Positions 44,465 through 51,253 of a stretch of 64,000 nt of DNA are shown here, in pieces. This stretch comes from WHSW01 sp963759295 (lineage in GTDB: Bacteria; Actinomycetota; Thermoleophilia; Solirubrobacterales; 70-9). Numbering within the stretch: position 1 is the stretch's first letter; each line of letters starts with the position of its first letter. The translations under genes and the position numbers were made by a program. The notes under the pieces were generated by a model. It worked only from the letters and a program-made list of their open reading frames with translations, was not told where the DNA came from and searched no databases. The stretch covers positions 1-64,000 of the forward strand of contig CAVWYT010000005.1 of the NCBI GenBank assembly GCA_963759295.1, written 5' to 3'.

Positions 44465-44869
44465 CTACTCCGACAGCCCGGCGGCTTCGAGGGCTTCGGC
44501 CCTGGTCAGGTATCCGTTGGCGCGAAGGACCTTGCCATCTCGGATCGTCCATGTGGTCGCCCACTGAAGGTTGGTCTTCATGTCGGTGTGCCTCATACGC
44601 CCCTGCGTTCGCTGCACGCTGACGAGGGTCTCGCCGTCAGGGGCTTCGATGATCTCCTCTATCTCATGGTGAAGACCGCTGACGACCTCCCATTGCTCGG
44701 CTGCCCATTTGCGCACCCCATCGTGCCCGCGATATGGGCCACGGGCCGGGAACTCGGGCGCATTCCAGAGCTCCACCTCCTCGTCGAGCAGATGGACCGA
44801 GGCCTCCAAGTTGTCGGTTTCCAAGTCTGCCCACAGACGGCGCACGATCTCGACGTTCTCCTGCGACAT
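44465..44869 (-). CDS. SnoaL-like (NTF2-fold) protein
   Basis: 134 residues from ATG 44869 (MSQENVEIVRRLWADLETDN). Core VELWNAPEFPARGPYRGHDG, VRKWAAEQWEVVSGLHHEIE, tail YLTRAEALEAAGLSE. The longer frame to 45010 includes the GATACTG box and is rejected. Leaderless start likely (GATACTG 8 bases upstream). Member of the family at 13479, 13902, 49097 and 49487. Ligand unknown. Confidence 0.85.
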   Translation of the reverse strand: MSQENVEIVRRLWADLETDNLEASVHLLDEEVELWNAPEFPARGPYRGHDGVRKWAAEQWEVVSGLHHEIEEIIEAPDGETLVSVQRTQGRMRHTDMKTNLQWATTWTIRDGKVLRANGYLTRAEALEAAGLSE

Positions 44870-44877
44870 CGCCCGCT

Positions 44878-44884
44878 CAGTATC
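44878..44884 (-). promoter_or_regulatory. GATACTG -10 box of the SnoaL gene at 44869
   Basis: Eight bases before ATG, same as at 14303 and 49897. Confidence 0.55.
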
Positions 44885-45123
44885 GCGCTCTGGCCGTAAC
44901 CTAGCCGAGTAGGAATTCTTAGAACGCCAGAACGGCTCGCTCATGGCGCGTCCCGTTATGCCTCGGCCCCTACTTCCGCACCGCCGGCGGCTCGGCAGCG
45001 ACCGTTTCACCGCTACCTAAGGGTGCGTACCCCAGTCGACCCTGTTTTGGAGCTTGCCGTCGACGACCACGTGCTTCTCCTACTCGTAGCGGACGTCCGC
45101 GCGCGACGACGCGTCCGCGTAGG

Positions 45124-45675
45124 TCAGGAGGCGCGCCCGTAGCGCTCGTAGATCACGCGCGAGCCGAACATCCTGGTCTCGATCAGGTCCAGCGGGACGT
45201 CTTCGGTGACCGGCGGCAGGAACGGCGTGCCGCCACCGACGACGACCGGATTGCGGAACATGCGCAGCTCGTCGACGAGACCGAGCTCGACAGCCACCGC
45301 AGCCAGGCCGGCGCCGCCGATCCCGACATCCTTGTCGGTCGCGTCGAGCGCCGCAGCGGCCTCCTCGGCCAGCGACGCCTCGGCGAGCCGCGCGTTGCCT
45401 TGGACGCTGTCGAGCGTGCGGCTGAAGACGATCTTCGGGATCGCGCACCAGGCGTCGGCGAACGCGGCGTCGAGCTCGCTGTCGCGCATCGACGGATCCG
45501 TCTCCCACACCAGCATCGTCTCGTAGAGCCTGCGGCCCAACAGAAAGCCCCCAAGCTCCCGTGTCTGCGTGACGTGGAAACGAAACTGCTCCTCGTTGGG
45601 CGCCGACCAGGAGAACGCGCCCTCACGGTCGGCGATAAAGCCGTCCACCGAGACGCCCATCGAGTAGATCAGCAT
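45124..45675 (-). CDS. RibD C-terminal-domain (dihydrofolate-reductase-like) protein
   Basis: 183 residues from ATG 45675 (MLIYSMGVSVDGFIADREGA). GFLLGRRLYETMLVWETDPS, IPKIVFSRTLDSVQGNARLA, DVGIGGAGLAAVAVELGLVD and RNPVVVGGGTPFLPPVTE are the family blocks for NADPH binding. Found widely in Actinobacteria as stand-alone reductases of unknown substrate. The frame stays open to 45777, but the shorter start matches homologues. A second family member lies at 47027. Confidence 0.82.
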   Translation of the reverse strand: MLIYSMGVSVDGFIADREGAFSWSAPNEEQFRFHVTQTRELGGFLLGRRLYETMLVWETDPSMRDSELDAAFADAWCAIPKIVFSRTLDSVQGNARLAEASLAEEAAAALDATDKDVGIGGAGLAAVAVELGLVDELRMFRNPVVVGGGTPFLPPVTEDVPLDLIETRMFGSRVIYERYGRAS

Positions 45676-45976
45676 GGCTTCACGCTCGTCGCACCGGAGC
45701 GACGGACGATCATCGTGATGAAGTTCACCATCGAGCTTGACATTGGGCTCCCTTCCTTCCGCAGTTTGCTCCGCCATTAGCTAGTGACCGATCGCGAGAC
45801 GAAGACTCATCGCCGTTGGCGGTCCAGCCGTAGGGTCGGCAACCAATCGCTCCCGCTTCGCGCGACAAGGAGCAGCGCGGGCATCACGCGAAGGGTGGCG
45901 CCCGGGCAACGCCCACGAAGGTCGACCTTATCGCTGTCTCATAGAGAGCATCGGGCACGGAAACTAGGCTGATGCA
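45676..45976. other. Gene-free stretch with a leaderless-type -10
   Basis: 301 bases without a supported gene (or an N-terminal extension of the reductase to 45777). The only feature seen is TAGGCT at 45965-45970, six bases before the ATG of the LLM gene, without a Shine-Dalgarno. Confidence 0.4.
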
Positions 45977-46801
45977 ATGCGCTTCGGCGTCTACGTCCCG
46001 ACCTTCGGCGAGTACGACGTTCAGACGCTCGCCGAACTCGCCAGGGAGAGCGAGGACGCGGGCTGGGAGGGTTTCTTTATCTGGGACCAGCTGCTGCCGA
46101 GGCCGGACGGGGAGCTGGACCTTGCCGATACGACGGTCGCGCTGACCGCGATCGCGCTCGCCACCGAGCGGCTGCGCTTCGGCGCGCTGGTCACGCCGCT
46201 CGCGCGGCGCCGGCCGTGGAAGCTGGCGAAGGAGACTGCAACGCTTGACCGCCTCTCCGACGGGCGGCTTGTGCTCGGCGTCGGGCTGGGTGAGGAAGGC
46301 GACGTGCTCCCCTTCGGTGAAGAGGGCGCCCCGCCGCGCGAGCGGGCGGCGCGGCTCGACGAGGGGCTCGAGCTACTGGCGGCGCTCTGGAGCGGGGAGA
46401 ACGTCGAACATGCCGGCGAGCACTATCGGGTCGACGCGGGGTTGCGACCCGCACCGCTTCAGCGACCGCGGATCCCGATCTGGGTGGCGGGCTCGTGGCC
46501 CAACCGTGCTCCGTTCCGCCGTGCGGCGCGTTGGGACGGGGCCCTGCCGCTGGACCGTGAACACCTGCTTAAGCAGCTCTCGCCCGACGAGCTGCGCAAG
46601 TGCCGCGACTACATCGCCGAGCACCGCGACTCAGACGAGGCGTTCGACCTCATCGCCTTCGCGGTCACCCAGCCGCGGACGCCGGAGATGGTCGCCGAGT
46701 ACGAGCGGGCTGGCGCCACCTGGTGGGTCGACGCCGTACACCCCACGCAGGAATCGCTCGCCGACTTCCGCGCTCGGATCGCGCGCGGCCCGATCCGCTA
46801 G
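45977..46801 (+). CDS. LLM-class flavin/F420-dependent oxidoreductase
   Basis: 274 residues. MRFGVYVPTFGEYDVQTLAE, GWEGFFIWDQLLPRPDGE, LRFGALVTPLARRRPWKLAK, LDRLSDGRLVLGVGLGEEGD and PIWVAGSWPNRAPFRRAARW show the luciferase-like barrel. ATG start after a TAGGCT box, probably leaderless. Substrate unknown; paralogue of 31577. Confidence 0.87.
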   Translation: MRFGVYVPTFGEYDVQTLAELARESEDAGWEGFFIWDQLLPRPDGELDLADTTVALTAIALATERLRFGALVTPLARRRPWKLAKETATLDRLSDGRLVLGVGLGEEGDVLPFGEEGAPPRERAARLDEGLELLAALWSGENVEHAGEHYRVDAGLRPAPLQRPRIPIWVAGSWPNRAPFRRAARWDGALPLDREHLLKQLSPDELRKCRDYIAEHRDSDEAFDLIAFAVTQPRTPEMVAEYERAGATWWVDAVHPTQESLADFRARIARGPIR

Positions 46802-47026
46802 CGACTCCGGACCGCCCCCACCTCAAGCCGCGGCGAGCAGGTATCTGAACCGGTTCTCAATCGGCAGGAGCCGTCGGTCGCTGGAACCGCTCGGCGCGCT
46901 CGACCGCCCTGAGGAACCACCTCCTCGGCGAGTTGCGGGGCCAGGCCGTAGACCGGCGCGATTGGAGTGCCCGCCGACAACCCTCGACCGGACCCTCCTC
47001 GCCCTCGCACCGGCAGCGAGTGCCTG

Positions 47027-47566
47027 TTACCGCTGCGGGCGGTAGGTGAGAATGGCAACTCCGGACGGGATCGCGATCGAGTCGACGAGCTCGAGGTCCA
47101 ATCGCTCCGCGCCGTCCTCGAAGAAGCTGCTCCCCCTCCCGAGCACGACCGGATGGACCCAGAGTCGATACTCGTCGATCAGGTCGTGCCCGATCAGGGT
47201 GTTCGTGAGGTCGCCTGAGCCGTAAACGATCAGGCCGTTACCGGGCTGCTCCTTGAGCTTGGTCACGGCCTCCGGGACATCCCCTTCGATCAGCTGGGTG
47301 TTCTGCCACTCGGGGTCTTCGAGGGTGGTCGAAACGACGTACTTCGCGATGCCGTTCATCAGGTCTGGGAACTCTCCTGATCGTGATGGCCAAACCGCGG
47401 CGAAGAACTCGTACGACTTCCGGCCGAGGATCAGGCCATCGCTGTGACTGAGAAGGTCGATGTTGCGCTTGACGAAGTCTTCGTCGTCGCCCGGAATCGA
47501 CCAATCCAGGACGTCGCCCACTCTCCCGTCCAGTGTCACGTTGTTCGAAACGATCAGCTTCCTCAT
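47027..47566 (-). CDS. RibD C-terminal-domain (dihydrofolate-reductase-like) protein
   Basis: 179 residues from ATG 47566, with AAGGA seven bases upstream. MRKLIVSNNVTLDGRVGDVL, DGLILGRKSYEFFAAVWPSR, GNGLIVYGSGDLTNTLIGHD and RLWVHPVVLGRGSSFFEDGA are family blocks. Stand-alone NADPH reductase of unknown substrate. Divergent from the SigX5 gene with a perfect palindrome between them. Confidence 0.85.
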   Translation of the reverse strand: MRKLIVSNNVTLDGRVGDVLDWSIPGDDEDFVKRNIDLLSHSDGLILGRKSYEFFAAVWPSRSGEFPDLMNGIAKYVVSTTLEDPEWQNTQLIEGDVPEAVTKLKEQPGNGLIVYGSGDLTNTLIGHDLIDEYRLWVHPVVLGRGSSFFEDGAERLDLELVDSIAIPSGVAILTYRPQR

Positions 47567-47633
47567 CTCTTGTCCTTCGGTGTCGGCTTGATTCCTGGCT
47601 CGTTCAACCGTTGGGACACCGCCGGGGCGATAA

Positions 47634-47654
47634 CGGAACGCTCGGTCCGTTCCG
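47634..47654. promoter_or_regulatory. Perfect inverted repeat between divergent genes
   Basis: CGGAACG, spacer CTCGGTC, CGTTCCG: two 7-base arms, 7-base spacer, 67 bases before the reductase ATG and 60 before the SigX5 GTG. Likely operator for an unidentified dimeric regulator. Confidence 0.45.
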
Positions 47655-47714
47655 CCGGAAACTGGTGTCCTTACCGGTGATGACCGCGACAGGATCAGCC
47701 GATGCGAGCGGCTC

Positions 47715-48734
47715 GTGCCGGGCGACGCGCTAGGCGAGGCCACGCTCGCACGGGCGCGCGCCGGGGACGAGGGCGCGTTCCGCGAGCTAACCGAGCCCCA
47801 CCGGCGGGAGCTGCAGCTCCACTGCTACCGCATCCTCGGCTCGATACAGGACGCCGAGGACCTGGTTCAGGAGACGCTGGTCGCAGCCTGGCGCGGCCTG
47901 GAGACGTTCGAGGGCCGGGCATCGGTGCGCTCCTGGCTGTACCGGATCGCGACCAACCGTTGCCTGAACGCGCTGCGGGCCCGGTCGCGGCGTCCCAAGG
48001 AGGTGCGGACCATGAGTGACGCGCTGGAGCCGACGCGCCTGATCGAGCCGGTCTGGCTCGAGCCCTACCCCGACGTCCTGCTCGAGGGAATCCCGGGTCG
48101 CTCCCCGGGGCCGGCGGCGCGCTACGAGGCGAGGGAGTCGGTCGAGCTCGCCTACATCGTCGCCCTCCAGGCCCTGCCGCCGCGCCAGCGCGTGGTGCTG
48201 GTGCTGTGCGACGTGCTCGGCTTCCGCCTCGCCGATGCCGCCGAGATGCTCGACACCAGCGAGACGTCGGTCAAGGGCGCCCTGCAGCGCGCCCGTGCAG
48301 CCCTTAAGGAGCGACTGGCGGACGGCGACCGCGAGCGCGCCCCGCTCCCCGACTCGGCCAGTGAGCGCCGGCTGGTCGGGCGGTTTGCCGACGCCGTCGA
48401 GAGCGGCGACGTCGACGAGCTGGTCGCCCTGCTCACCGAGGACGCCCGGCTCACGATGCCGCCCCTGCCACTCGAGTATCAGGGGCACGCCGCGATCGGC
48501 GCCTTCCTTCGCCACCGGGAGGAGCTGCGTGGAAGGCCCCTGCGTGTCGTGCCCACCCGGGCAAACACGCAGCCGGCCTTCGGCTGCTATCTCCCTGACA
48601 CGCAGATGGCGATCGCGCACGCCCACGCGCTGTTCGTGCTCACTCTCGAAGGGGACCAGGTCTCCGCCATCACCTGGTTCGGCGACAGGAGCGTCTTCCC
48701 GCACTTCGGGCTGCCCCGCACGCTGCGCGACTAG
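47715..48734 (+). CDS. SigX5/SigJ-type ECF sigma factor with C-terminal SnoaL-like domain
   Basis: 339 residues, GTG start. Region 2 RELTEPHRRELQLHCYRILG with DAEDLVQETLVAAWRGL (core binding, -10), WLYRIATNRCLNALR; region 4 LPPRQRVVLVLCDVLGFRLA and DTSETSVKGALQRARAALKE (-35). Residues 215-339 are an NTF2/SnoaL domain (AVESGDVDELVALLTEDARL) that in ECF41/SigJ groups controls the sigma core without an anti-sigma. Its target promoters are unknown. Paralogue at 55388. Confidence 0.88.
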   Translation: MPGDALGEATLARARAGDEGAFRELTEPHRRELQLHCYRILGSIQDAEDLVQETLVAAWRGLETFEGRASVRSWLYRIATNRCLNALRARSRRPKEVRTMSDALEPTRLIEPVWLEPYPDVLLEGIPGRSPGPAARYEARESVELAYIVALQALPPRQRVVLVLCDVLGFRLADAAEMLDTSETSVKGALQRARAALKERLADGDRERAPLPDSASERRLVGRFADAVESGDVDELVALLTEDARLTMPPLPLEYQGHAAIGAFLRHREELRGRPLRVVPTRANTQPAFGCYLPDTQMAIAHAHALFVLTLEGDQVSAITWFGDRSVFPHFGLPRTLRD

Positions 48735-48811
48735 CTACAAGTTCCTTCGCGCTCCCAGGTCGGTGAATCGACGACGCCCTAAGGCCACGAGACGCCGCCT
48801 GAACGGTGGCA

Positions 48812-48979
48812 CTAGCGGCGTAGGCGCCGCGTCTCCCAGTAATCGAAGGCCGCGATGGCGAGCGACCCCGCAATGAACACCCAGAACACCGTGCTCTGAT
48901 CAAAAGCCCAGAGCGCCACGAGTGCGACTACCACGCACGCGATGGCCGCGATCTGTCGTTGTCGACTTCCCCAACCCAC
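48812..48979 (-). CDS. Small two-helix membrane protein
   Basis: 55 residues (GTG 48979, stop TAG at 48812). Reads MGWGSRQRQIAAIACVVVAL, then VALWAFDQSTVFWVFIAGSL and AIAAFDYWETRRLRR. Two helices of about 16-18 residues with a short charged turn; positive ends suggest both termini inside. No homologue recognised. Uninterrupted, codon use like real genes. Confidence 0.5.
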   Translation of the reverse strand: MGWGSRQRQIAAIACVVVALVALWAFDQSTVFWVFIAGSLAIAAFDYWETRRLRR

Positions 48980-49096
48980 CGCCCAGGCACGGTATCGCTA
49001 CCAGGGGGAGCTGGGCGGCGTGCATGTGTGGGTCGCCGAGTGCGTCGAGCGCGGGCGCCGGGACCAGCCGCAAGAGAGCGAGTCGAAGTGAGCGCC

Positions 49097-49483
49097 CTAC
49101 TCCGACAACCCGGCGGCTTCGAGGGCCTCGGCCCGCTCTCGGAAGTCCACCTTGTGCACGCACCGGCCGTCACGGAAGGTGTGGACCTCGAACTGCCGGT
49201 CGTTGACCTCGACACCGCTCACCCGCCCGCGACCCCGGTAGCGGACCGCCACGAGCACCTTGTCTCCGGCGTCGACGACCTCCTCGATCATCGTCTCAAG
49301 CTCGTCCCACTCGCCGTCCCAGCGCTTCCACACCTCACGGACCGCAGCTGGACCGTGCGCCGGGCGCTCCTGGCCGACACTCCAGACGACGTCGGGAGCA
49401 AGGTAGGCCGATGCCCCGGCGTAGTCGCCGCGACGGTACGCCCTGATGCTCCCGCGCACGGCCTCGACGTTCTCCTGCGACAT
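49097..49483 (-). CDS. SnoaL-like (NTF2-fold) protein, tandem copy 2
   Basis: 128 residues: MSQENVEAVRGSIRAYRRGD, core VVWSVGQERPAHGPAAVREV, VNDRQFEVHTFRDGRCVHKV, tail AEALEAAGLSE. It begins three bases after the stop of 49487 (TAG GCG ATG), the same junction as in the 13479/13902 pair. Probably read from the promoter at 49897. Confidence 0.85.
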   Translation of the reverse strand: MSQENVEAVRGSIRAYRRGDYAGASAYLAPDVVWSVGQERPAHGPAAVREVWKRWDGEWDELETMIEEVVDAGDKVLVAVRYRGRGRVSGVEVNDRQFEVHTFRDGRCVHKVDFRERAEALEAAGLSE

Positions 49484-49486
49484 CGC

Positions 49487-49888
49487 CTACTCCCGCAGCC
49501 CGGCAGCTTCGCGGGCTTTGTCTTCCTCGTGGTCCAGGTAGAGCTCGATCCGGGTTATCAGGCCGTCCTCGTCAAAGGTCCAGACGGACCAGGTGATGAC
49601 ATCCAACTCGAGCCCGCTGGCCTTCCCTCGGGCCGTGACGAGTTGTCTCCCCAGGATTTTCCTGTCCGTGACGACAACGGTTTCAAATGCTTTGACCACC
49701 TGCTCCTGAAACGCGTCTGGCTCCATCCAGCGTCGCAAGCTCTCGGCACCCCTGTACGGCGCTTGATCCCCTGGCGGGACGAACACGATGTCGCGATGGA
49801 CCAACTCGAGGGCACGGTCGAAGTCCTCGCTGCCACCGCTAATGGTCTCGAGCCAGCGACACGCGGTCTCCACATTGTCCTGCGACAT
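49487..49888 (-). CDS. SnoaL-like (NTF2-fold) protein, tandem copy 1
   Basis: 133 residues from ATG 49888 (MSQDNVETACRWLETISGGS), core FVPPGDQAPYRGAESLRRWM, tail EEDKAREAAGLRE, a diverged form of the family tail. GATACTG lies 8 bases upstream. The frame stays open to 50101 but the upstream part is promoter and antisense of the cupin 3' end. Confidence 0.83.
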   Translation of the reverse strand: MSQDNVETACRWLETISGGSEDFDRALELVHRDIVFVPPGDQAPYRGAESLRRWMEPDAFQEQVVKAFETVVVTDRKILGRQLVTARGKASGLELDVITWSVWTFDEDGLITRIELYLDHEEDKAREAAGLRE

Positions 49889-49896
49889 CGCCCCCG

Positions 49897-49903
49897 CAGT
49901 ATC
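49897..49903 (-). promoter_or_regulatory. GATACTG -10 box of the SnoaL pair
   Basis: Eight bases before ATG 49888; third exact copy of this arrangement in the window. Confidence 0.55.
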
Positions 49904-49997
49904 CCCGGATCGCGTAGGGCAGGGTGCAAAACGGCGGCAGCGCACCGCGCAAGACCGCCGAGAGACCGATGCCCCCAGGCTGACGCGGACGGGCCGT

Positions 49998-50357
49998 TCA
50001 CCTCTTGTCGGAAAGTCCAATTCGCCGGTCGAAGCCGGCGGGGGCGTGGATATTGAACATCCGTACCGGGGCGTCGCCATCGTTGCGGAAGCCGTGCGCA
50101 ACGCCGGGCGGGACGAGGACGAAGGTCCCCGGCGGTGCGGCGATCTGCTCGCCGCCGACGGTGAAGGTCATCTCGCCTTCGAAGATGTAGAAGGCGTCGT
50201 CCTCGGCCGCGTGGACGTGCTCGTCGAGCTCACGCCCCGCGGCAATCTCGATGATCGCGAACGTAAACCGTGGCGTGTCGGCGGTGCGAGCGAGGAACTC
50301 CACGTTGCCGACCCGATGCCCCTGACCGGGCGGCACGACGATCGCGCGAGCGCTCAT
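49998..50357 (-). CDS. Cupin-domain protein
   Basis: 119 residues from ATG 50357 (MSARAIVVPPGQGHRVGNVE). EIAAGRELDEHVHAAEDDAF plus YIFEGEMTFTVGGEQ (motif 1), PPGVAHGFRNDGDAPVRMFN (motif 2). Single small cupin barrel, ligand unknown. A longer frame to 50453 has no support. Confidence 0.8.
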   Translation of the reverse strand: MSARAIVVPPGQGHRVGNVEFLARTADTPRFTFAIIEIAAGRELDEHVHAAEDDAFYIFEGEMTFTVGGEQIAAPPGTFVLVPPGVAHGFRNDGDAPVRMFNIHAPAGFDRRIGLSDKR

Positions 50358-50477
50358 GTGGGGATGCTCGCAGAGCGCTCGGCGATGGGTTTGTACGGAT
50401 GCCTCGCCAATCGGGCCAACCTTAGGCTGACAGCGCTCGGGGTTGCTTCCCAAGGGGGATGCGGTCGGAGGCGTCGC

Positions 50478-50903
50478 CTAGGTGGTCTTGACCACCAGGA
50501 CCGAGCAGGGCGCGTTGTGAGTGACCGAGTTGGGCACGCTGCCGAGAACGCGGCGGCCCATGCCCTTGTTGCCGATCACCAGCAGGTCGGCGCCGCATTT
50601 CTCCGCGATCTCGACGAGCGTCTTCGCCGGGTTTCCCTTGCCGGTACGCGTCTCGCAGTCGATGCCCTCGTCGAGCTGGAGTCTCCGCTCGGTCCTGGCC
50701 AGGACTTCCCGAAGTTGTGCCACGGGACTCCAAGAGAAATCCCGCTCGTCGAATTTGCCGGATGACCCTGCCCCCGGCCGGTCACCATAGACGCTGATCA
50801 ACACCACCCTGGCGTCGAGAGGCCGCGCAATCTCCACTGCCATGTCGACGGCTTTACTCGCCGTTTCCGAGCCGTCCGTGCCGACAGCGATCGTGGAGAT
50901 CAT
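50478..50903 (-). CDS. Universal stress protein (UspA family)
   Basis: 141 residues. VGTDGSETASKAVDMAVEIA at the start, ATP loop GNKGMGRRVLGSVPNSVTHN (GxxGx9GS type) and PCSVLVVKTT end, so ATP binding is expected. Very similar termini to the UspA at 58731. Stress-adaptation role as known for the family; direct targets unknown. The divergent potassium importer starts 350 bases away. Confidence 0.9.
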   Translation of the reverse strand: MISTIAVGTDGSETASKAVDMAVEIARPLDARVVLISVYGDRPGAGSSGKFDERDFSWSPVAQLREVLARTERRLQLDEGIDCETRTGKGNPAKTLVEIAEKCGADLLVIGNKGMGRRVLGSVPNSVTHNAPCSVLVVKTT

Positions 50904-51253
50904 CCTGCCGCGACCGTACCACGCGGGCGCGCCACGATCCCGCGGGTGTTTCTGGCCCGGAGCCGTAGAGCGACGTGCGAGATCGCTCTCAGCGCCGCGA
51001 AGGTCGGGAGTTCGGCAGCGGGGTGGTCACGCGAGTCCGCGTGTGGGCGGTACGGGAGCACTGGACGAAGGTTCGTCGAGGCCGGGCCGCTGCTTTGGGA
51101 ACTCAGCGAGACGCTCGATCGCGTCCTGGCCGCTGACGAGGGAATGCGCGGGCCCAGCGCTCGACGTTAAGGACGCGAAAGGACTTCGGCGGACCGCGTT
51201 AGCGAAGCGTCAAGATCGCATCTCCCACCGGTCCGGCCGGCTAGAACGGAAGC
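50904..51253. other. 350-base stretch upstream of kimA
   Basis: No supported gene. A short frame ending RFVEAGPLLWELSETLDRVL looks weakly coding but has no homologue I recognise. I looked for a c-di-AMP (ydaO) riboswitch core and did not find one. Confidence 0.35.

Noticed and set aside
45005..45123. Minus-strand frame reading EKHVVVDGKLQNRVDW, like a DJ-1/PfpI end
   Set aside because: Too short, interrupted and without the catalytic Cys region; cannot be supported.
46802..47026. Possible small gene reading GLAPQLAEEVVPQGG on the minus strand
   Set aside because: No start signal, no homology recognised and no neighbouring context; left unannotated.
48980..49096. Plus-strand frame reading RYRYQGELGGVHVWVAECVE
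   Set aside because: Short, no start and opposite to the upstream part of the small membrane protein gene; likely chance.
12600..49520. Recurring CCGACAGCCCGGCGGCTTCG as a dispersed DNA repeat
   Set aside because: Each copy lies at the 3' end of a SnoaL gene or remnant and encodes the shared EAAGLSE tail, so it is coding conservation rather than a mobile repeat.
50904..51253. c-di-AMP riboswitch before kimA
   Set aside because: I could not find the conserved ydaO core or the pairing pattern; G-rich stretches there are ordinary for the genome.
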